Shown here: positions 10,940 to 23,901 of the stretch, piece by piece
Layout of the letters: each line of letters starts with the position of its first letter
Position numbering within the stretch: position 1 is the first letter of the stretch
Assembly: GCA_963555705.1 (NCBI GenBank)
Contig: OY743180.1
Coordinates: 40,828,129 to 40,892,128 of the forward strand
Length of the DNA stretch: 64,000 nucleotides
Origin: Ligustrum vulgare
Lineage: Eukaryota; Streptophyta; Magnoliopsida; Lamiales; Oleaceae
Direction of reading: 5' to 3'
Made by a program: the position numbers and the translations under genes
Notes under the pieces: model-generated
What the model saw: only the letters and a program-made list of their open reading frames with translations
Told to the model about the DNA's origin: nothing
The model's database searches: none

Positions 10940-12810
10940 CAACACAAAACCACAACACTGCAAGGACCATGGCTCAAACAAAACTAGCTGCACCACTCTG
11001 CAAAACCTCAAACTTCACACACACGAGTTCAACCGCGCACCACTGCCAAACTGTTTCCACTGTCAAGCAATCTTGCAGCCATCACCGCCATCTTCACTAT
11101 GGATCAGCCACCACCTCCAACTCAGCTCCGCCACCTCCATCACTCTCAATCAGAAACCAACCACGGCCACCACCGTCCACACAACCACCCAAATCGCACC
11201 CCTCACTCTAGGTTTCCACACAAAAACTCAACCCATTTCCACCATCGCCACCGGCACCATCATCACCATCACCGCACACACAGCCCAGTCTCAAAATCAA
11301 CCACAAATCAAACCCAGAAATAGAAGCCCAAAAACTTACCTCATCCTTAGACCGGAATTACTGCCGGATTTCGCAGCCAAAATCGCACTCCTAAATCGCG
11401 ATTCAAGCCTCTTTTTGGCCTCGGTCTCGCACCCAAACTAGCACCTAGATCCCAAAATCTGACCCCTTTTTCCTGCCCACCGCTCGTCGCCACACTGCGC
11501 AACGTTTCGCCGGCGAAGTCGCCGGCTGGAGACTGGCTTGTGCGAGCGTCCTCTCCTCCTCTCTGTCTTCTCTGAACCGAAAATGGGAAGGAGAAAGATG
11601 ATTGTTTTTTTTATTATATGTTGATTTTGAAAATTTTACTTTTAGGCCCCCAAGTTTTAAATTCGTTTAAATCAGTCCTTTTAGTTTTGAACTTATCATT
11701 TCAGCCCTTAAGTTTTTTTAAATGATTTCAATCACTCCCTTCATTTTAAAATAAATTATTTCGATCACCACATTTTAGTATTCATTTTAAGATTCAACTC
11801 AAGTTTGAAAAGTATTCATTTTAGTCCCTCAACTTTCAAAGTATTCATTTTAGTCCCCCAACTTTCAAATAATCAATTTCAGTTCCTAAATTATAATTTA
11901 TCATTTTTAAACTACAAATTTTAAAAGACTAATTTAATTTATTTTTCTAATTGGCTAGACGAGTCGTACGAAGATTTAAACGATTGAAGTCATTTCCCGC
12001 TCGACTTTGCACTCGTTGAATTTAAGGTAGACTCGCCCATATTAATTGATTTAAATTATGATTGCATGTGAATGTGTGTGTTATGTGACTTATGTGAAAG
12101 TCATTTTTATGAAAAGAGACGAGAATATATTTCTTCGAAAATATTTATGTTGTTATGCTTGTCATAACTTATATGCTTTAATGCATGAGAAAGAAAGAAG
12201 AAAATGTCTTGCAAGATAAATGATGATGTTATGCATAACATATGTGCCTTATGTGCACGAGAAGAAAGAGCAACCCATACCCTATGATTTTAAAGAGCCT
12301 ATGATTTTTCAAAGAGAAGCCATGTGCTTTAATGTACGAGAAGAGACTACCCACAGCCTATGTTTCTAAAGAGACTGTATTTATGTGTTCAATTATATTG
12401 TAGATTAATTAATTGACGATGAGTCTACTGAGTATTTCTATGAAATGCTCATGTCTATTTTTAACAACATTTGCAGATTTCGGAGAGGGTGACCAATGAT
12501 GGATGATTGTGGCAATAGTCGTTAAATAATTGAGAATCTTATTTTGATTATCCATATTCCTAAACTTTGGCTATTTTGAGATTTTCAATTATTTGAGAAA
12601 TTATGACATTTTCGAATATTTTGTATTATTAATGGCTTGATTGATTATTTTGAATTGGTTCATAAATGTTTTCGAATTTTATCGACCATTACAGTTTATT
12701 TAATGTTTCCAAAAATGAATTTCAGTTATTTCTTCCGCTAAAATATTATTTTAAAATTTAGACCAGAAAATGACGTGGTGAACCGGGTATTTAGAACTCG
12801 GAGCGCTACA
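10500..12810 (+). repeat. 5'-truncated long LTR fragment, diverged relative of the 2.7-kb LTRs at 40675 and 45382
   Basis: The right part matches the LTRs at 40675-43412 and 45382-48142 in order. It has a CA-rich pyrimidine block with CGCCGGCG near 11510, GGCTAGACGAG near 11953, GGTAGACTCGCCC near 12026, a GATGTTATGCATAAC motif near 12226, GATGAGTCTACTGAGTATTT near 12418, TTTGCAGATTTCGGAGA near 12470, and an end at GAGCGCTACA (12810). No primer-binding site follows, so it is a solo or 3' LTR. The family's TGTAGCGA start is absent, and the sequence joins the hAT remnant directly. The left limit is approximate. Nothing inside looks coding; a (CAT)n run sits at 10905-10940. Confidence 0.75.
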
Positions 12811-12965
12811 AGCTATATACCATATATACCCTTACCCCCTATATTTAATAATATTAAATAATTTATTACATTAATTTATTATTCAAAAGTTTATATTAAT
12901 ATGATATAATTTCATATTATTTATACTCTTTCATTTATTTATTATTAAATTAATTTACTATCAAC

Positions 12966-13025
<60 letters not shown>

Positions 13026-13225
13026 CTACATTTGTCTACAATATATAAAAAGTATGGATGAAGGAGAAACTTTTGAATACATATTTTATTCTTATATATT
13101 TAGCTATATACCATATATACCCTTAGCCCCTATATTTAATAATATTAAATAATTTATTACATTAATTTATTATTCAAAAGTTTACATTAATATGATATAA
13201 TTTCATATTATTTATACTCTTTCAT

Positions 13226-13308
<83 letters not shown>

Positions 13309-13560
13309 ATAATAATATAATGTTTAAAAAGTATGGATGAAAGAGAAACTTTTGAATACTTATTTTACCCTTATATATTTAGCTATATACCATATATACC
13401 CTTACCCCCTATATTTAATAATATTAAATAATTTATTACATTAATTTATTATTCAAAAGTTTACATTAACATGATATAATTTCATATTATTTATACTCTT
13501 TCATTTATTTATTATTAAATTAATTTACTATCAACATTTTATAATGTTGTAATACAATTT
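12811..13560. repeat. Three AT-rich tandem units of about 280-290 bp containing (TA)n tracts
   Basis: AGCTATATACCATATATACC starts units at 12811, 13102 and 13381. Each continues with CCTATATTTAATAATATTAA and a TTCATATTATTTATACTC segment. The first two hold long (TA)n tracts (about 12968-13022 and 13249-13303) and end with AAGTATGGATGA and ACTTTTGAATAC. The third is partial and lacks the (TA) tract. The first unit abuts the LTR end at 12810, so the LTR inserted at or near a unit boundary. Confidence 0.9.
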
Positions 13561-16000
13561 TATATTATTCTTCACATATTATTATACATTTTCATTTAGT
13601 TAGTATTAAAAAAAAAGAAGAAAAATTAATTTGTCATTTGATAAATATTACTTTGAATATAATATTTATAATATATTATCCAAATTTTAAAATTGATTTG
13701 TCTACTAAAATTTCATAGTTTATATTGCATATATTATATTATGAATGTAAAAACCACACGAACTACAATTTCATTAATTCGTAACTTTTATTTTCATATG
13801 TTACATGAAAAAATATTTTACAACTTTTAATTCAAATTTACCTTTCTTTTATCTTTTTTCCTGGATTTTCTTCTCAATAATTTTTCAAGTTTTGTGTTGA
13901 TTATTATTAGAATTCTTACTTTGATTTTTATGAAAAGTTATGTCATTCCCCCTTTAATAAATATTATTGTGATTATAAAATATTAATATAATACTTAAAT
14001 ATATAATGAGGAATTTTTTTTTTTTTTACAATTTTTAATCCACGTTTACCTTTCTTTTATCTTTTTATTATTTGGATTTTTTCTCAAAAAAATTTCCAGT
14101 TTTAAGTTGATTTATTATTATAATTCTTACTTTAATTTTTAAGAAAAATTATTTTATAATTTTTACTTCTTCCTTTTTTAATTATTATTGTGATTATAAT
14201 ATATATATATATATAATGAATGTAATAATTGCATGACCTTCAGCCTAGATAATACAATTTCATTAATTAGTGACCTTTATTTTCATATATGTTACATGAA
14301 AAAAATTTAAAAATTTTAATTTACGATTACATATAATATAATTACTAAACAATTACATTACACTACACTACATTAATACAAATTAATTTTTGAATTAATA
14401 TTCATATGACATTTTATACGTACTGGCTCATTGTCTTCCAACATATTAAGTCAAAACACAACAGTGAGAATCAATATCTTAAATCCTTACATATATTATC
14501 CTTATTAATTAATAACAAAATTCATTACATTAATTTATTGTCTAACAATATAAAATGTTATAATATATTTAATATTATTATATGCAACTTCTTCTGATAA
14601 TATAAAACAACATAAATATTTTTTCGACAAAAAATGATTATGTCGACTACCTCAGTGACCAACTAAATGATTTATTTCATGGAGAAATTAGAAACTTTGT
14701 TAGTTTCAATGAAGCAATATATTATACAAATCAATTTTATGAAGAGGTTCTTAAATACATTGTTTTCAAATGATATCTCAACATATTAGTTAATCTTAAA
14801 AAAAAAAATTCTCCAGTGACCATCTTAAGGAATTTGAACTCATCCAAGGATCTTTACAACGAAACAAAAATGATTTATCATGATTCTAGAAGACATATCA
14901 TCCATGCAAAAATAATCATTGAGCATCTTGAAAAATAAGTTTTTTCATCCACATATCTTATTAACTCAAGCAAATGATGAAGGATATTCATTCAAACTCA
15001 AGATAAACAATTTTCAATAAGTCTATTATTAGAAATGACTTTTAAAAGGGCTCGAGGATAAACAATGTACACTATTTGACTATAACTTCAAAACATGTAT
15101 TTTCTCCTGAACAACTATATGTAGCACTTTATCAGTAAATTTCAATGCATACAGTAAAAGTTTTGGTAAAAGTACAAAATAAAATAAGAAAAATTGTGAG
15201 AAGTTAATAAAAAATATTATGTACAAATAAGTGTTATCGTAGTCAAAACATTACATTATATTTTAGTTTACATTCAACACTTTCACAATATATATATAAT
15301 TTCATATAAAAAATTCATATATAACCTTTTAACATTTTTAATTTTTTCTTTTAATGATATATATTACCTCAACTACTTTCAAAACAGTATTCGTACTATA
15401 AAACATTTCGCATCTCATTCATCATATACATAAAACATGCATCACACCTGCTTACTACTAGTTACAATAAATGTCCCTATTGTTTTGCTTATATTGACAA
15501 TTATTCTCTTATTATTTTTTATGGTATTCTTATCTTTAATCATTAATTAATTAATTAATTAATTAATTAATATATTGTATCTCTATTGACAATTTTATTT
15601 CAAATATTCTATTACATTGAAAAAATATTTTTTGAATTCTTGTAATTATGGTTTACCTTGCTTATTTAAATATACGAGAGGTAAATAAAAAAATTCTTTA
15701 GCCATCATTAGCACGATAAACTCTGTTAATTAATAGAAATCAAGGATAAAACAAGACAAAAAAGTAAAGAGGTGTAAGTGCAAAAACTAATAAAAATAAA
15801 GGATTATCATTACAATTAAATTGTGGTGCAGTTAACAAAAAATGTGGTGTTAATATAATTATCCATTTAAAATTTATGAAGGAGGAAATTAAACATACCC
15901 CTACTTTTAAATATCCAAATTCATAAATAAGATTAAACTTAAATAACTTCAAAAATCAGGTGTTAAATAGATTTTTAATTTTAATACTAATAATATGAAA
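13561..16000. other. AT-rich non-coding stretch with degenerate repeats
   Basis: Sequence around 13742-13990 recurs in diverged form from about 14030 and again from 14216: ACAATTTCATTAATT followed by TTTATTTTCATAT, and TTTACCTTTCTTTTATCTTTT. A TTAA microsatellite lies at about 15543-15572. No reading frame resembles a known protein and no RNA gene was recognised. Confidence 0.6.
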
Positions 16001-16435
16001 TTAAAATAAACTCATCAAACAATATCTCTACTCCAAACCCTAATTTATCTTATTTCACCCACACACAGAGAAAAAAGGTCTCTCTCTCTCTTCCCACCCG
16101 AACCAGTAACCATCTGCAGCGGTAGAAACTGCATAGAAGCCCCTGCCCACAAATCACTCCAAGCCCGATTATAACCCTTAATCTCTTCTCCATCATTGGC
16201 TTGCCGACGTCAAAATTACCTTGAGCCGCGTCTCCTCTTTGCGACGGGAACCGCCTCTATGTAGTGGCAGCCTCCTGCACCTTCACAAAGGAGATGCCAC
16301 AGCAGCGCCCCATCGCAGCTGCAATTGCAGAAGCTAGTGATGGAAGACACGCAAGGGAAGAAAGAAGTCATAGCGTCGTTAAAACCATTTTTTTCATTAC
16401 CAAACACAAGCTCTTAATCTCTGTTCTTTAACGCA
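16001..16435. other. GC-richer orphan patch, possible gene 5' remnant
   Basis: This patch stands out from its AT-rich surroundings. It has AAACCCTAATTTAT near 16036, a CT-rich tract TCTCTCTCTCTCTTCCCACC near 16080, and GC-richer sequence to about 16380 with short open frames on both strands that match nothing recognised. The order telo-box-like motif, pyrimidine tract, GC-rich start resembles a plant gene promoter and leader, but no downstream exon is seen. It could equally be a transposon leader. Confidence 0.35.
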
Positions 16436-16600
16436 ATCATTACAATTTATAAATTACTTTATAAACAATACAATTTTTCAAATTATTTTTTAACAACAAT
16501 ATTTTTTGTCTACTTTTTGACCACACATATTACCTCTAAAATATAACCAAATCAATTTATAATTGTTATAGTGTTGCCGAACAGGTAAATATTTTTTGTT
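16436..16600. mobile_element. MITE-like fragment (family also near 56760 and 61365)
   Basis: The stretch begins TTCTTTAACGCAATCATTAC and AATTTATAAAT, passes TTTTTGACCACACATAT and ends near TAGTGTTGCCGAACAGG. The same order of motifs appears near 56760-56930 (ending CACAGTGTTACCAAACAG) and 61350-61510 (starting TTCTTTTACGCAATGATTAC). Three copies in one window suggest a small non-autonomous element. The termini and any target duplication are not clear. Confidence 0.45.
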
Positions 16601-16658
16601 CATAAAGAAAGAAAGTGATGTTTTCGAGGTGAAATATGTGGTTGAGATGTAATTTAGA

Positions 16659-16998
16659 GAAATGTGTATGGTTAAAAAGTGATTTTGGATAAATGTGCTA
16701 TTGATAAACTTCTTTATAAGTAAGTTACCAAACGAAGACTTATTTATTAGTTAAAACTTAAAATTAAGAATAATTTAGTAACTTATTTTATATGTGACAT
16801 TTAAAAAGGTGAAACATCATTTCATCATGAAATGTGTATGGTTAAAAAGTGATTTTGGATAAATGTGCTATTGATAAACTTCTTTATAAATAAGTTACCA
16901 AACGAAGACTTATTTATTAGTTAAAACTTAAAATTAAAAATAATTTAGTAACTTATAATATGTAACTTTAAAAAGGTGAAACATCATTTCATCATTCT
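16659..16998. repeat. 170-bp tandem duplication
   Basis: AAATGTGTATGGTTAAAAAG at about 16660 recurs at about 16830. Both units continue near-identically through AACTTCTTTATAA, GTTACCAAACGAAGAC and GGTGAAACATCATTTCATCA, with only small indels. It is non-coding. Confidence 0.9.
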
Positions 16999-17619
16999 TT
17001 TGTACATTTTCAATTTTACATGTTATATTATCGTAGGGATGGCAATTTGAACTATAAAATTCGAGAACCAAGATTATTCAAACTGATTGGGGAAAAAATA
17101 CTCCTTCCTGCGTGCTTTCGTGCAAAATAATTAAATGGAAAGATTCAGACAATGTGTAGGAACGAACTTCTTGAGACAAAGTCTCTAAAGGGACGTGCAA
17201 TTAAGAATAGAGTTGTTACCTCCAAAGGACACAAGTTTACAATTACAAAAAAAATAATAATAAAAAATAAATAAAAAAATATAAAAATAAAAATTCCTAG
17301 AAAGGTAAGATAAAAGAAATTACATTATTTGGTTTGAGAGATGATTTTTTGGTTCTAAAAAATGTCTTCATTTCTTGCTTTTATAAGTCTTTCAACCACT
17401 ATTCTGAAACTGTCATTCACTTTCTGTTTGGTAAAAGTTTTTATTTTTATATAAATGAACAAATAATGTGATGTTTTCAAGATAAAATATGTAGTTGAAA
17501 AGTAATTGAGAGAAATTTGTGTGGTTAAAGTAGTTTGGAAAAATAGCTGATAATTTTGAAATTTTGTGATTCTAAAATTCTGTGATTTTGATCATATGCT
17601 CACAGAGTTGTCCAAAGGC
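16999..17619. other. AT-rich spacer left of the CRM-like element
   Basis: No gene was seen. A TAGGGATGGCAA motif near 17035 resembles a hAT terminus but has no partner in the window. AT-rich simple sequence lies at 17250-17300. Confidence 0.4.
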
Positions 17620-17624
17620 TATGT

Positions 17625-18366
17625 TGATGAGAATCCAGGGAGTCAATCGAGTCAAAGTCTAACAGGTCAACCCTCTATCAGAATACCGGTGGGGCCCATG
17701 ACAAGATCCAATGCTAAAGAGGTCCAAGAGTCGATGGTGGGACTTATTTTCAAGCTCCGAAATCAAGTCCACATGGAAGAGAGGAAGATCGAGGTCAATT
17801 ACCTAAGTTTGGAAGCTCAGGACATTTCGGTCGACCGAAAGTTTCCTCCGGTCGACCGAAACTCTGCAGGATTTTGAGACGTAGCTTCAGGCGGGTTCGG
17901 CTGACCTCCGTACGACCGAAAATGCCATTTCGGTCGACCAGGTGGTCGACTGAAAGTTTCCCGAATGAAAAAAAACGGGGTTTTTTATGCAATTTCCCAA
18001 ACTTTTTGTCTTTCATTTCTTGTATATACTTTGTAAAGCCCAAACCCTAGTTAGTTTTGGTTGAATATTGAAGACTCCATTGAGAGCATTTGAGAGAGGT
18101 AAATCCTTTCTTCCCTTGTAATTTTTCTTGGAATTTATTTCAGCTTATATATTGAGAGTTTGTTCTTGTGTATTTGTTGATATTCATTCCACAAGTCTTG
18201 GTATTTGTCTTAATCTCTCCATTGGGCTAGGGTTAACTTTCCTTAGAATTTTGGTTAGGTTAAACTTGGGTCAAGATTCCTTATTTATTATCTATTTTAG
18301 CTTTCTTGGGTTGATACAATTTTGTTGTAGGAATTTTCGGTTTAATCACCAAAGGGGTTCGCATCA
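17625..18366 (+). repeat. 5' LTR of the CRM-like element
   Basis: It begins TGATGAG and ends GCATCA. It holds a cluster of SalI-type palindromes: the 16-bp perfect palindrome TTTCGGTCGACCGAAA at 17825-17840, a second CGGTCGACCGAAA, and two GGTCGACC-type palindromes around AGGT at 17932-17951. Confidence 0.95.
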
Positions 18367-19012
18367 TTTGGTATCAGAGCTTGGCTCTAAAATTGGTAAT
18401 CCTATCTTTACATTTATTGTTGTTGTTCTTGATGGTCAAAAAAAAAAATGAAAATTACAAAAGAAATTGGGTAAAATTAGTTGCCCATGATTATTTCATG
18501 ATTCCTACATATTGGGCATTGTTGTTATCATCAATTTGAAAGTTTCTTGGGGATACATTTGAACAAACACTTGAAAATTCCAAACTATTCAAGTTGCATC
18601 CTAAGTGTTTGATAAAATGTTTCAAAGAGTGTTTTCATATTGAAACCTACCATTCAACTACCAAACACATTCCTAAGTAAATTCCTTGTGTCTTACATCA
18701 AGTTATTGTGACTATATCCTTGAAAATCTTGTTGGTCAAGTTAAATTCCTTACTTCCTTGTATAATAGCAAGCAACTAAATTCTACTTGCTATTGTGTCA
18801 ATCCTTTCCTTTGCTTCCTTTGTTGTTTGTGGAATTTGTGCTACACAAGAGTTGAATTCTCAATTTAGTTGAATTACGTTCCTTGGAAATTTTGGGTAAG
18901 AAAGTGAGGAGTGGTAAAAGGTAAGAATGGTGAGCTCATTAGAGGGAAAAAGCCTAATTGAGTGAAACACGAGCGAAAATATTTTGTGAGGACACTTGCA
19001 CACTTACACTCC

Positions 19013-22000
19013 ATGGCTAATGCACATACTTCCAGTGGACAAGATTCTAATGCACAAACTCAAGAGTTGAGGGATATGATACAAGCTCTCACGGTTACTA
19101 TGGCGGATATGGGGGGAAGGTTGGAGGGTAGATTAGCAAGGTTGGAGACTAGGAGGGAAGTTCCACCTTCAAGGGATGATAATGTTAGGAGGGGTGACAG
19201 GAGAAGGCCTAGAGATGAGTATGAGGATGATGATGTTGATGATGATGAATTGGAGAGTGAAGGGGGTAGTGACCAAAATTGGAACATGGGTAGGAATAGA
19301 GGAGGTAGGAATGTGAGGGGAGTAGGTCGAGGACATGGGAGGAACCCTAGGGGTAGGGATGGAGTGGATGGTAATCTTGGTAGTATTAAGATGAAAATTC
19401 CTTCTTTCCATGGGAAGAGTGACCCGGATGCCTATTTAGAATGGGAGAGGAAGATGGAATTGATTTTTGAATGTCATAGGTACTCCGAGGATAAAAAGGT
19501 TAAGTTAGCGGTAGTGGAGTTTACCGACTATGCCTTAGCTTGGTGGGATAATTTATTACTCACTAGGAGAAGGAATTTCGAGGGTAGTGTGGATACTTGG
19601 GATGAGTTGAAGAGCCTTATGAGAAAAAGATTTGTACCAAGTCACTACTATAGGGGGCTCTATCAAAGACTACAAACCCTTACTCAAGGAACAAAGGTGT
19701 TGAAGATTATTATAAGGAGTTGGAGAAAGCTTTGATGAGGGCCGACATAGAGGAGGATAGAAAAGCCACTATGGCTCGTTTTATGAGTGGGTTGAATAGG
19801 GAGATAGCCAATGTGGTTGAATTACACCATTATGTGGAGATGGAGGAGTTGGTCCACATGACTATTAAAGTGGAGGCTCAATTGAAGAAGAAAGAGCAAT
19901 TTAAAAGAAAGGGACGAGAAAAATTCTTGGGGGGTCCTAGTTCCAATTGGAAGTCTAAGTGGGGGAGTGAAAGGGTTGATAAGGCACCACTTAAGGACAA
20001 TATTGAAACCTCCAAGGGAAAGGAAGTTAGCTTCCTCAAGGATAAACCAAAGGTTGTTCCTACAACCTCTAGGAGTCGGGATATAGAATGCTTCAAGTGT
20101 AGAGGACGGGGGCATTATGCTCGAGAGTGCCCTAACAATAGGGTGATGATTATTAGAAATGGGGAGTGGTACTCGGAAGATGAAGAGGACGAAGAGGGGT
20201 TGCCATGTAGAGGAGATAATGATGGCGAGGAAGAAGAGGTGGAGGGAATTGTTAGTCCACCCAAGTCTTTAGTCACCATTAGGTCTCTCAACACCCAAGC
20301 CAAGGTGGATGAGGCGGCTAAACAAAGGGAGAAAATCTTCCATACTAGGTGTCTTGTGAAGGACAAAGCGTGTAGTCTCATCATTGATGGGGGGAGTTGC
20401 ACCAATGTAGTTAGCACTAGTATGGTCCAGAGGTTGGGATTACCTTTAATGCCACATCCTAATCCTTATAAGTTGCAATGGTTGAGTGATTATGGTGAGT
20501 TGAAAGTAAGCAAGCAAGTACTACTTATTTTCAACATAGGGACCTATGAGGATCAAGTACTATGTGATGTGGTGCCCATGCAAGCTACACATATATTATT
20601 GGGGAGACCATGGCAATATGATAGGAGGGTATTGCATGATGGTAGGAAAAATCGGTATAGTTTCCAAATGAATGGAAAACCCGTGACACTCCTACCTTTG
20701 AGTCCGGAAGAAGTTTACAAGGACCAATTGAAACTCAAGAAGAGGAGGAGGAGGAAAAAGAAAGAAGAGAAAAAAAGATGGAGTTGAGTGAGGGACAAAA
20801 GGAAAGTGAAAAAAAAAAGAGGGGAAAAAAATAGTGAGAAAAAAAATGAGGGGATGCAAGAAAAAAGAAAGAGAGCAAAAGAAATTGAGAAAAAAATGAA
20901 TTTTTATGCGAGTAAAGGTGATGTGGAGAGAGCTTTAAAAGAAAATCATTCTATTCTTTTGATGGTGTATAAGGAGTCCCTCCTTACACTTGACGACCCT
21001 CACACTTCCCTCCCCACTTTAGCTACTTCTTTGTTGCAGGAGTTCGAGGATGTCTTCCCGGATGAGATGCCTAGTGGGCTTCCACCCATTAGAGGCATCG
21101 AGCATCAAATTGATTTCGTCCCCGGAGCCGTCATTCCAAATAGACCGGCATACCGAAGCAACCCGGAGGAGACCAAGGAACTCCAAAAACAAGTTGAGGA
21201 GTTGATGAGTAAAGGATATGTTCGTGAGAGCATGAGTCCTTGTGCCGTTCTCGTGCTACTTGTGCCCAAGAAGGATGGAACCTTTAGAATGTGCGTCGAT
21301 TTCCGAGCCATTAACAACATAACAGTAAAGTATCGACACCCCATTCCTAGGTTAGATGATATGTTAGATGAGTTGCATGGTTCTTGCATTTTTAGTAAAA
21401 TCGATTTGAGAAGTGGATACCACCAAATTAGGATGAGAGAAGGAGATGAATGGAAAACCGCTTTTAAAACTAAATATGGTTTATATGAGTGGTTGGTTAT
21501 GCCCTTCGGTCTCACTAATGCATCGAGCACTTTTATGAGATTAATGAACCATGTTTTGCGTGCATTCATTGGGAAATTTGTGGTAGTTTACTTCGATGAT
21601 ATTTTGATTTATAGCAAAAATTTGAATGAGCATATTGAACACTTGAGAAGTGTACTTTTGGTTTTAAAAGAAGAAAAGTTGTATGCTAACCTCAACAAGT
21701 GTAATTTTTGCATGGAAAGTGTGGTCTTTCTTGGATTTGTAGTTAGTACTAAGGGAATAGAGGTCGATGAGGAGAAGATCAAAGCCATTAAGGAATGGCC
21801 CACTCCCACAAGTGTCACCGAGGTAAGAAGCTTCCATGGGTTAGCTAGTTTTTACCGTCGTTTTGTCAAAGATTTTAGCACACTAGCTCCACCACTTACC
21901 GAGGTTGTTAAAAAACATGTTGGATTTAAATGGGGGGAGGTACAAGAAAAGGCCTTTAATGAAATAAAGAACAAATTGTGCACCGCCCCGGTTTTATCCT

Positions 22001-23901
22001 TGCCTAATTTTGATAAAACTTTTGAGATTGAATGTGATGCTTCAGGCACAAGTATTGGAGCAATTTTGATGTAGGAGAAAAGGCCAGTTGCCTACTTTAG
22101 CGAGAAGCTCAGTGGAGCCGCCCTGAACTACCCTACCTATGACAAGGAGCTCTATGCCTTGGTAAGATCGTTAGAAACATGGCACCACTACTTGTGGCCT
22201 AGAGAGTTCGTCATCCACACCGACCATGAGTCATTGAAGCACTTGAAGGGGTAAGGGAAGTTGAACAAGAGGCATGCCAAATGGGTGGAGTACGTAGAAA
22301 CTTTTCCCTATGTCATCAAATACAAACAAGGTAAGGAGAATGTGGTAGCCGACGCCCTTTCTCGAAGGTTTGCTCTTATTACTACCTTGAGTGCTAAATT
22401 GTTGGGTTTTGAGAGCATTAAGGACTTGTATGCGCATGATGCGGATTTTGCTAGTATATTTATATCATGTGAGAGGGTTGGATTTGGTAAGTATTATAGG
22501 CAGGAGGGGTTTTTGTTTCGAGAAGGTAAACTTTGTGTGCCAAATTGCTCATTGAGAGAGTTGATGGTAAGGGAGGCCCATGGCGGGTGATTAATGGGTC
22601 ACTTTGGGGTAAGGAGAACCTTGGAAATCCTACAAGAACATTTCTTTTGGCCTAAAATGAGTAGAGATGTTGGGAGAATTTGTTCTAGGTGCATAACTTG
22701 TAGGAAGGCCAAGTCCAAGGTAGAACCACATGGATTATATACACCCCTACCTGTCCCTAGTGAACCTTGGACGGAAATTTCTATGGACTTCATTTTGGGA
22801 TTGTCTAGGTCAAAAAGAGGCAGTGATTCCATTTTCGTGGTTGTAGATAGGTTTAGTAAAATGGCGCATTTCCTTGCTTGTCATAAAACCGATGATGTCA
22901 TTCATATCGCCGACCTATTCTTTAGGGAAATAGTGCGACTCCATGGGGTTCTTAGGAGCATTGTGTCGGATAGGGACGTTAAATTCCTTAGCCACTTTTG
23001 GAAGGTCCTGTGGGGAAAATTGGGAACTAAACTTTTGTTTTCAACAACTTGCCATCCCCAAACCGATGGCCAAACTGAGGTGGTTAATAGAATTTTAACA
23101 CAACTTCTTCGCACCGTCCTTAAGGGCAACCTAAAGAATTGGGAAGAGTGTTTACCTTTTGTTGAATTTGCATATAATCGAAGTGTTCATTCTACTACTT
23201 CCTTTTCTCCATTCGAGATTGTTTATGGTTTTAACCCTTTAACTCCTTTGGATTTGATTCCGTTACCTATTGATGAAAGAGGTAGTTTAGATGGGAAGAG
23301 AAATGCGGGGTTGGTAAAATCTCTCCACGAGAAAGTCAAACTCCAAATCGAGAAGAAGAATGAAAAATATGCCTCCAGTGCTAACAAAGGTAGAAAACGA
23401 ATGACATTTGAAGCCGGTGATTGGGTATGGTTGCATTTGAGGAAGGAGCGGTTCCCGACTCAAAGAAAATCAAAATTACAATCACGTGGTGATGGCCCCT
23501 TCCAAATCCTAGAGAAAATCAACGACAATGCATATAAGCTTGACCTTCCTGGTGAGTACAATGTATCGGCTTCTTTTAACGTCTCTGACTTATCCCCTTT
23601 TGATGCAGGTGAAGATTCGAGGTCGAATCCTTTTCAAGAGGGAGGGGATGATGAGAATCCAGGGAGTCAATCGAGTCAAAGTCAAACAGGTCAACCCTCT
23701 ATCAGAATACCGGTGGGGCCCATGACAAGATCCAAGGCTAAAGAGGTCCAAGAGTCGATGGCGGGACTCATTTTCAAACTCCGAAATCAAGTCCACATGG
23801 AAGAGAGCAAGATCGAGGTCAATTACCTAAGTTTGGAAGCTCAGGACATTTCGGTCGACGGAAAGTTTCCTCCGGTCGACCGAAACTCTGCAGGATTTTG
23901 A
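19013..23901 (+). pseudogene. gag-pro-pol polyprotein of the CRM-like element, inactivated
   Basis: From the ATG at 19013 (MANAHTSSG): gag domain (IPSFHGKSDPDAYLEWE, about 19390-19900), CCHC knuckle CFKCRGRGHYAREC (about 20089-20130), retropepsin with IDGGS (about 20383), reverse transcriptase with YFDD (about 21590), RNase H (ECDASG, then DKELYAL), integrase with an HHCC finger (CSRCITC) and the DD-E residues ([18 protein letters not shown]). It ends with a [10 protein letters not shown] tail that continues into the 3' LTR and stops at 23901. Breaks: a frameshift near 19700 inside gag, a stop or double frameshift in the Lys/Glu-rich linker at 20785, TAG at 22072 and TAA at 22252 in RNase H, and TGA at 22588 before integrase. 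The element cannot move on its own proteins. Confidence 0.9.

Noticed and set aside
10885..11441. Three overlapping plus-strand frames rich in Ile, His, Thr and Pro
   Set aside because: Generated by the CAT/CA-rich LTR leader block, not a protein signature.
17033..17050. TAGGGATGGCAA resembling a hAT end
   Set aside because: No partner terminus or duplication could be found.
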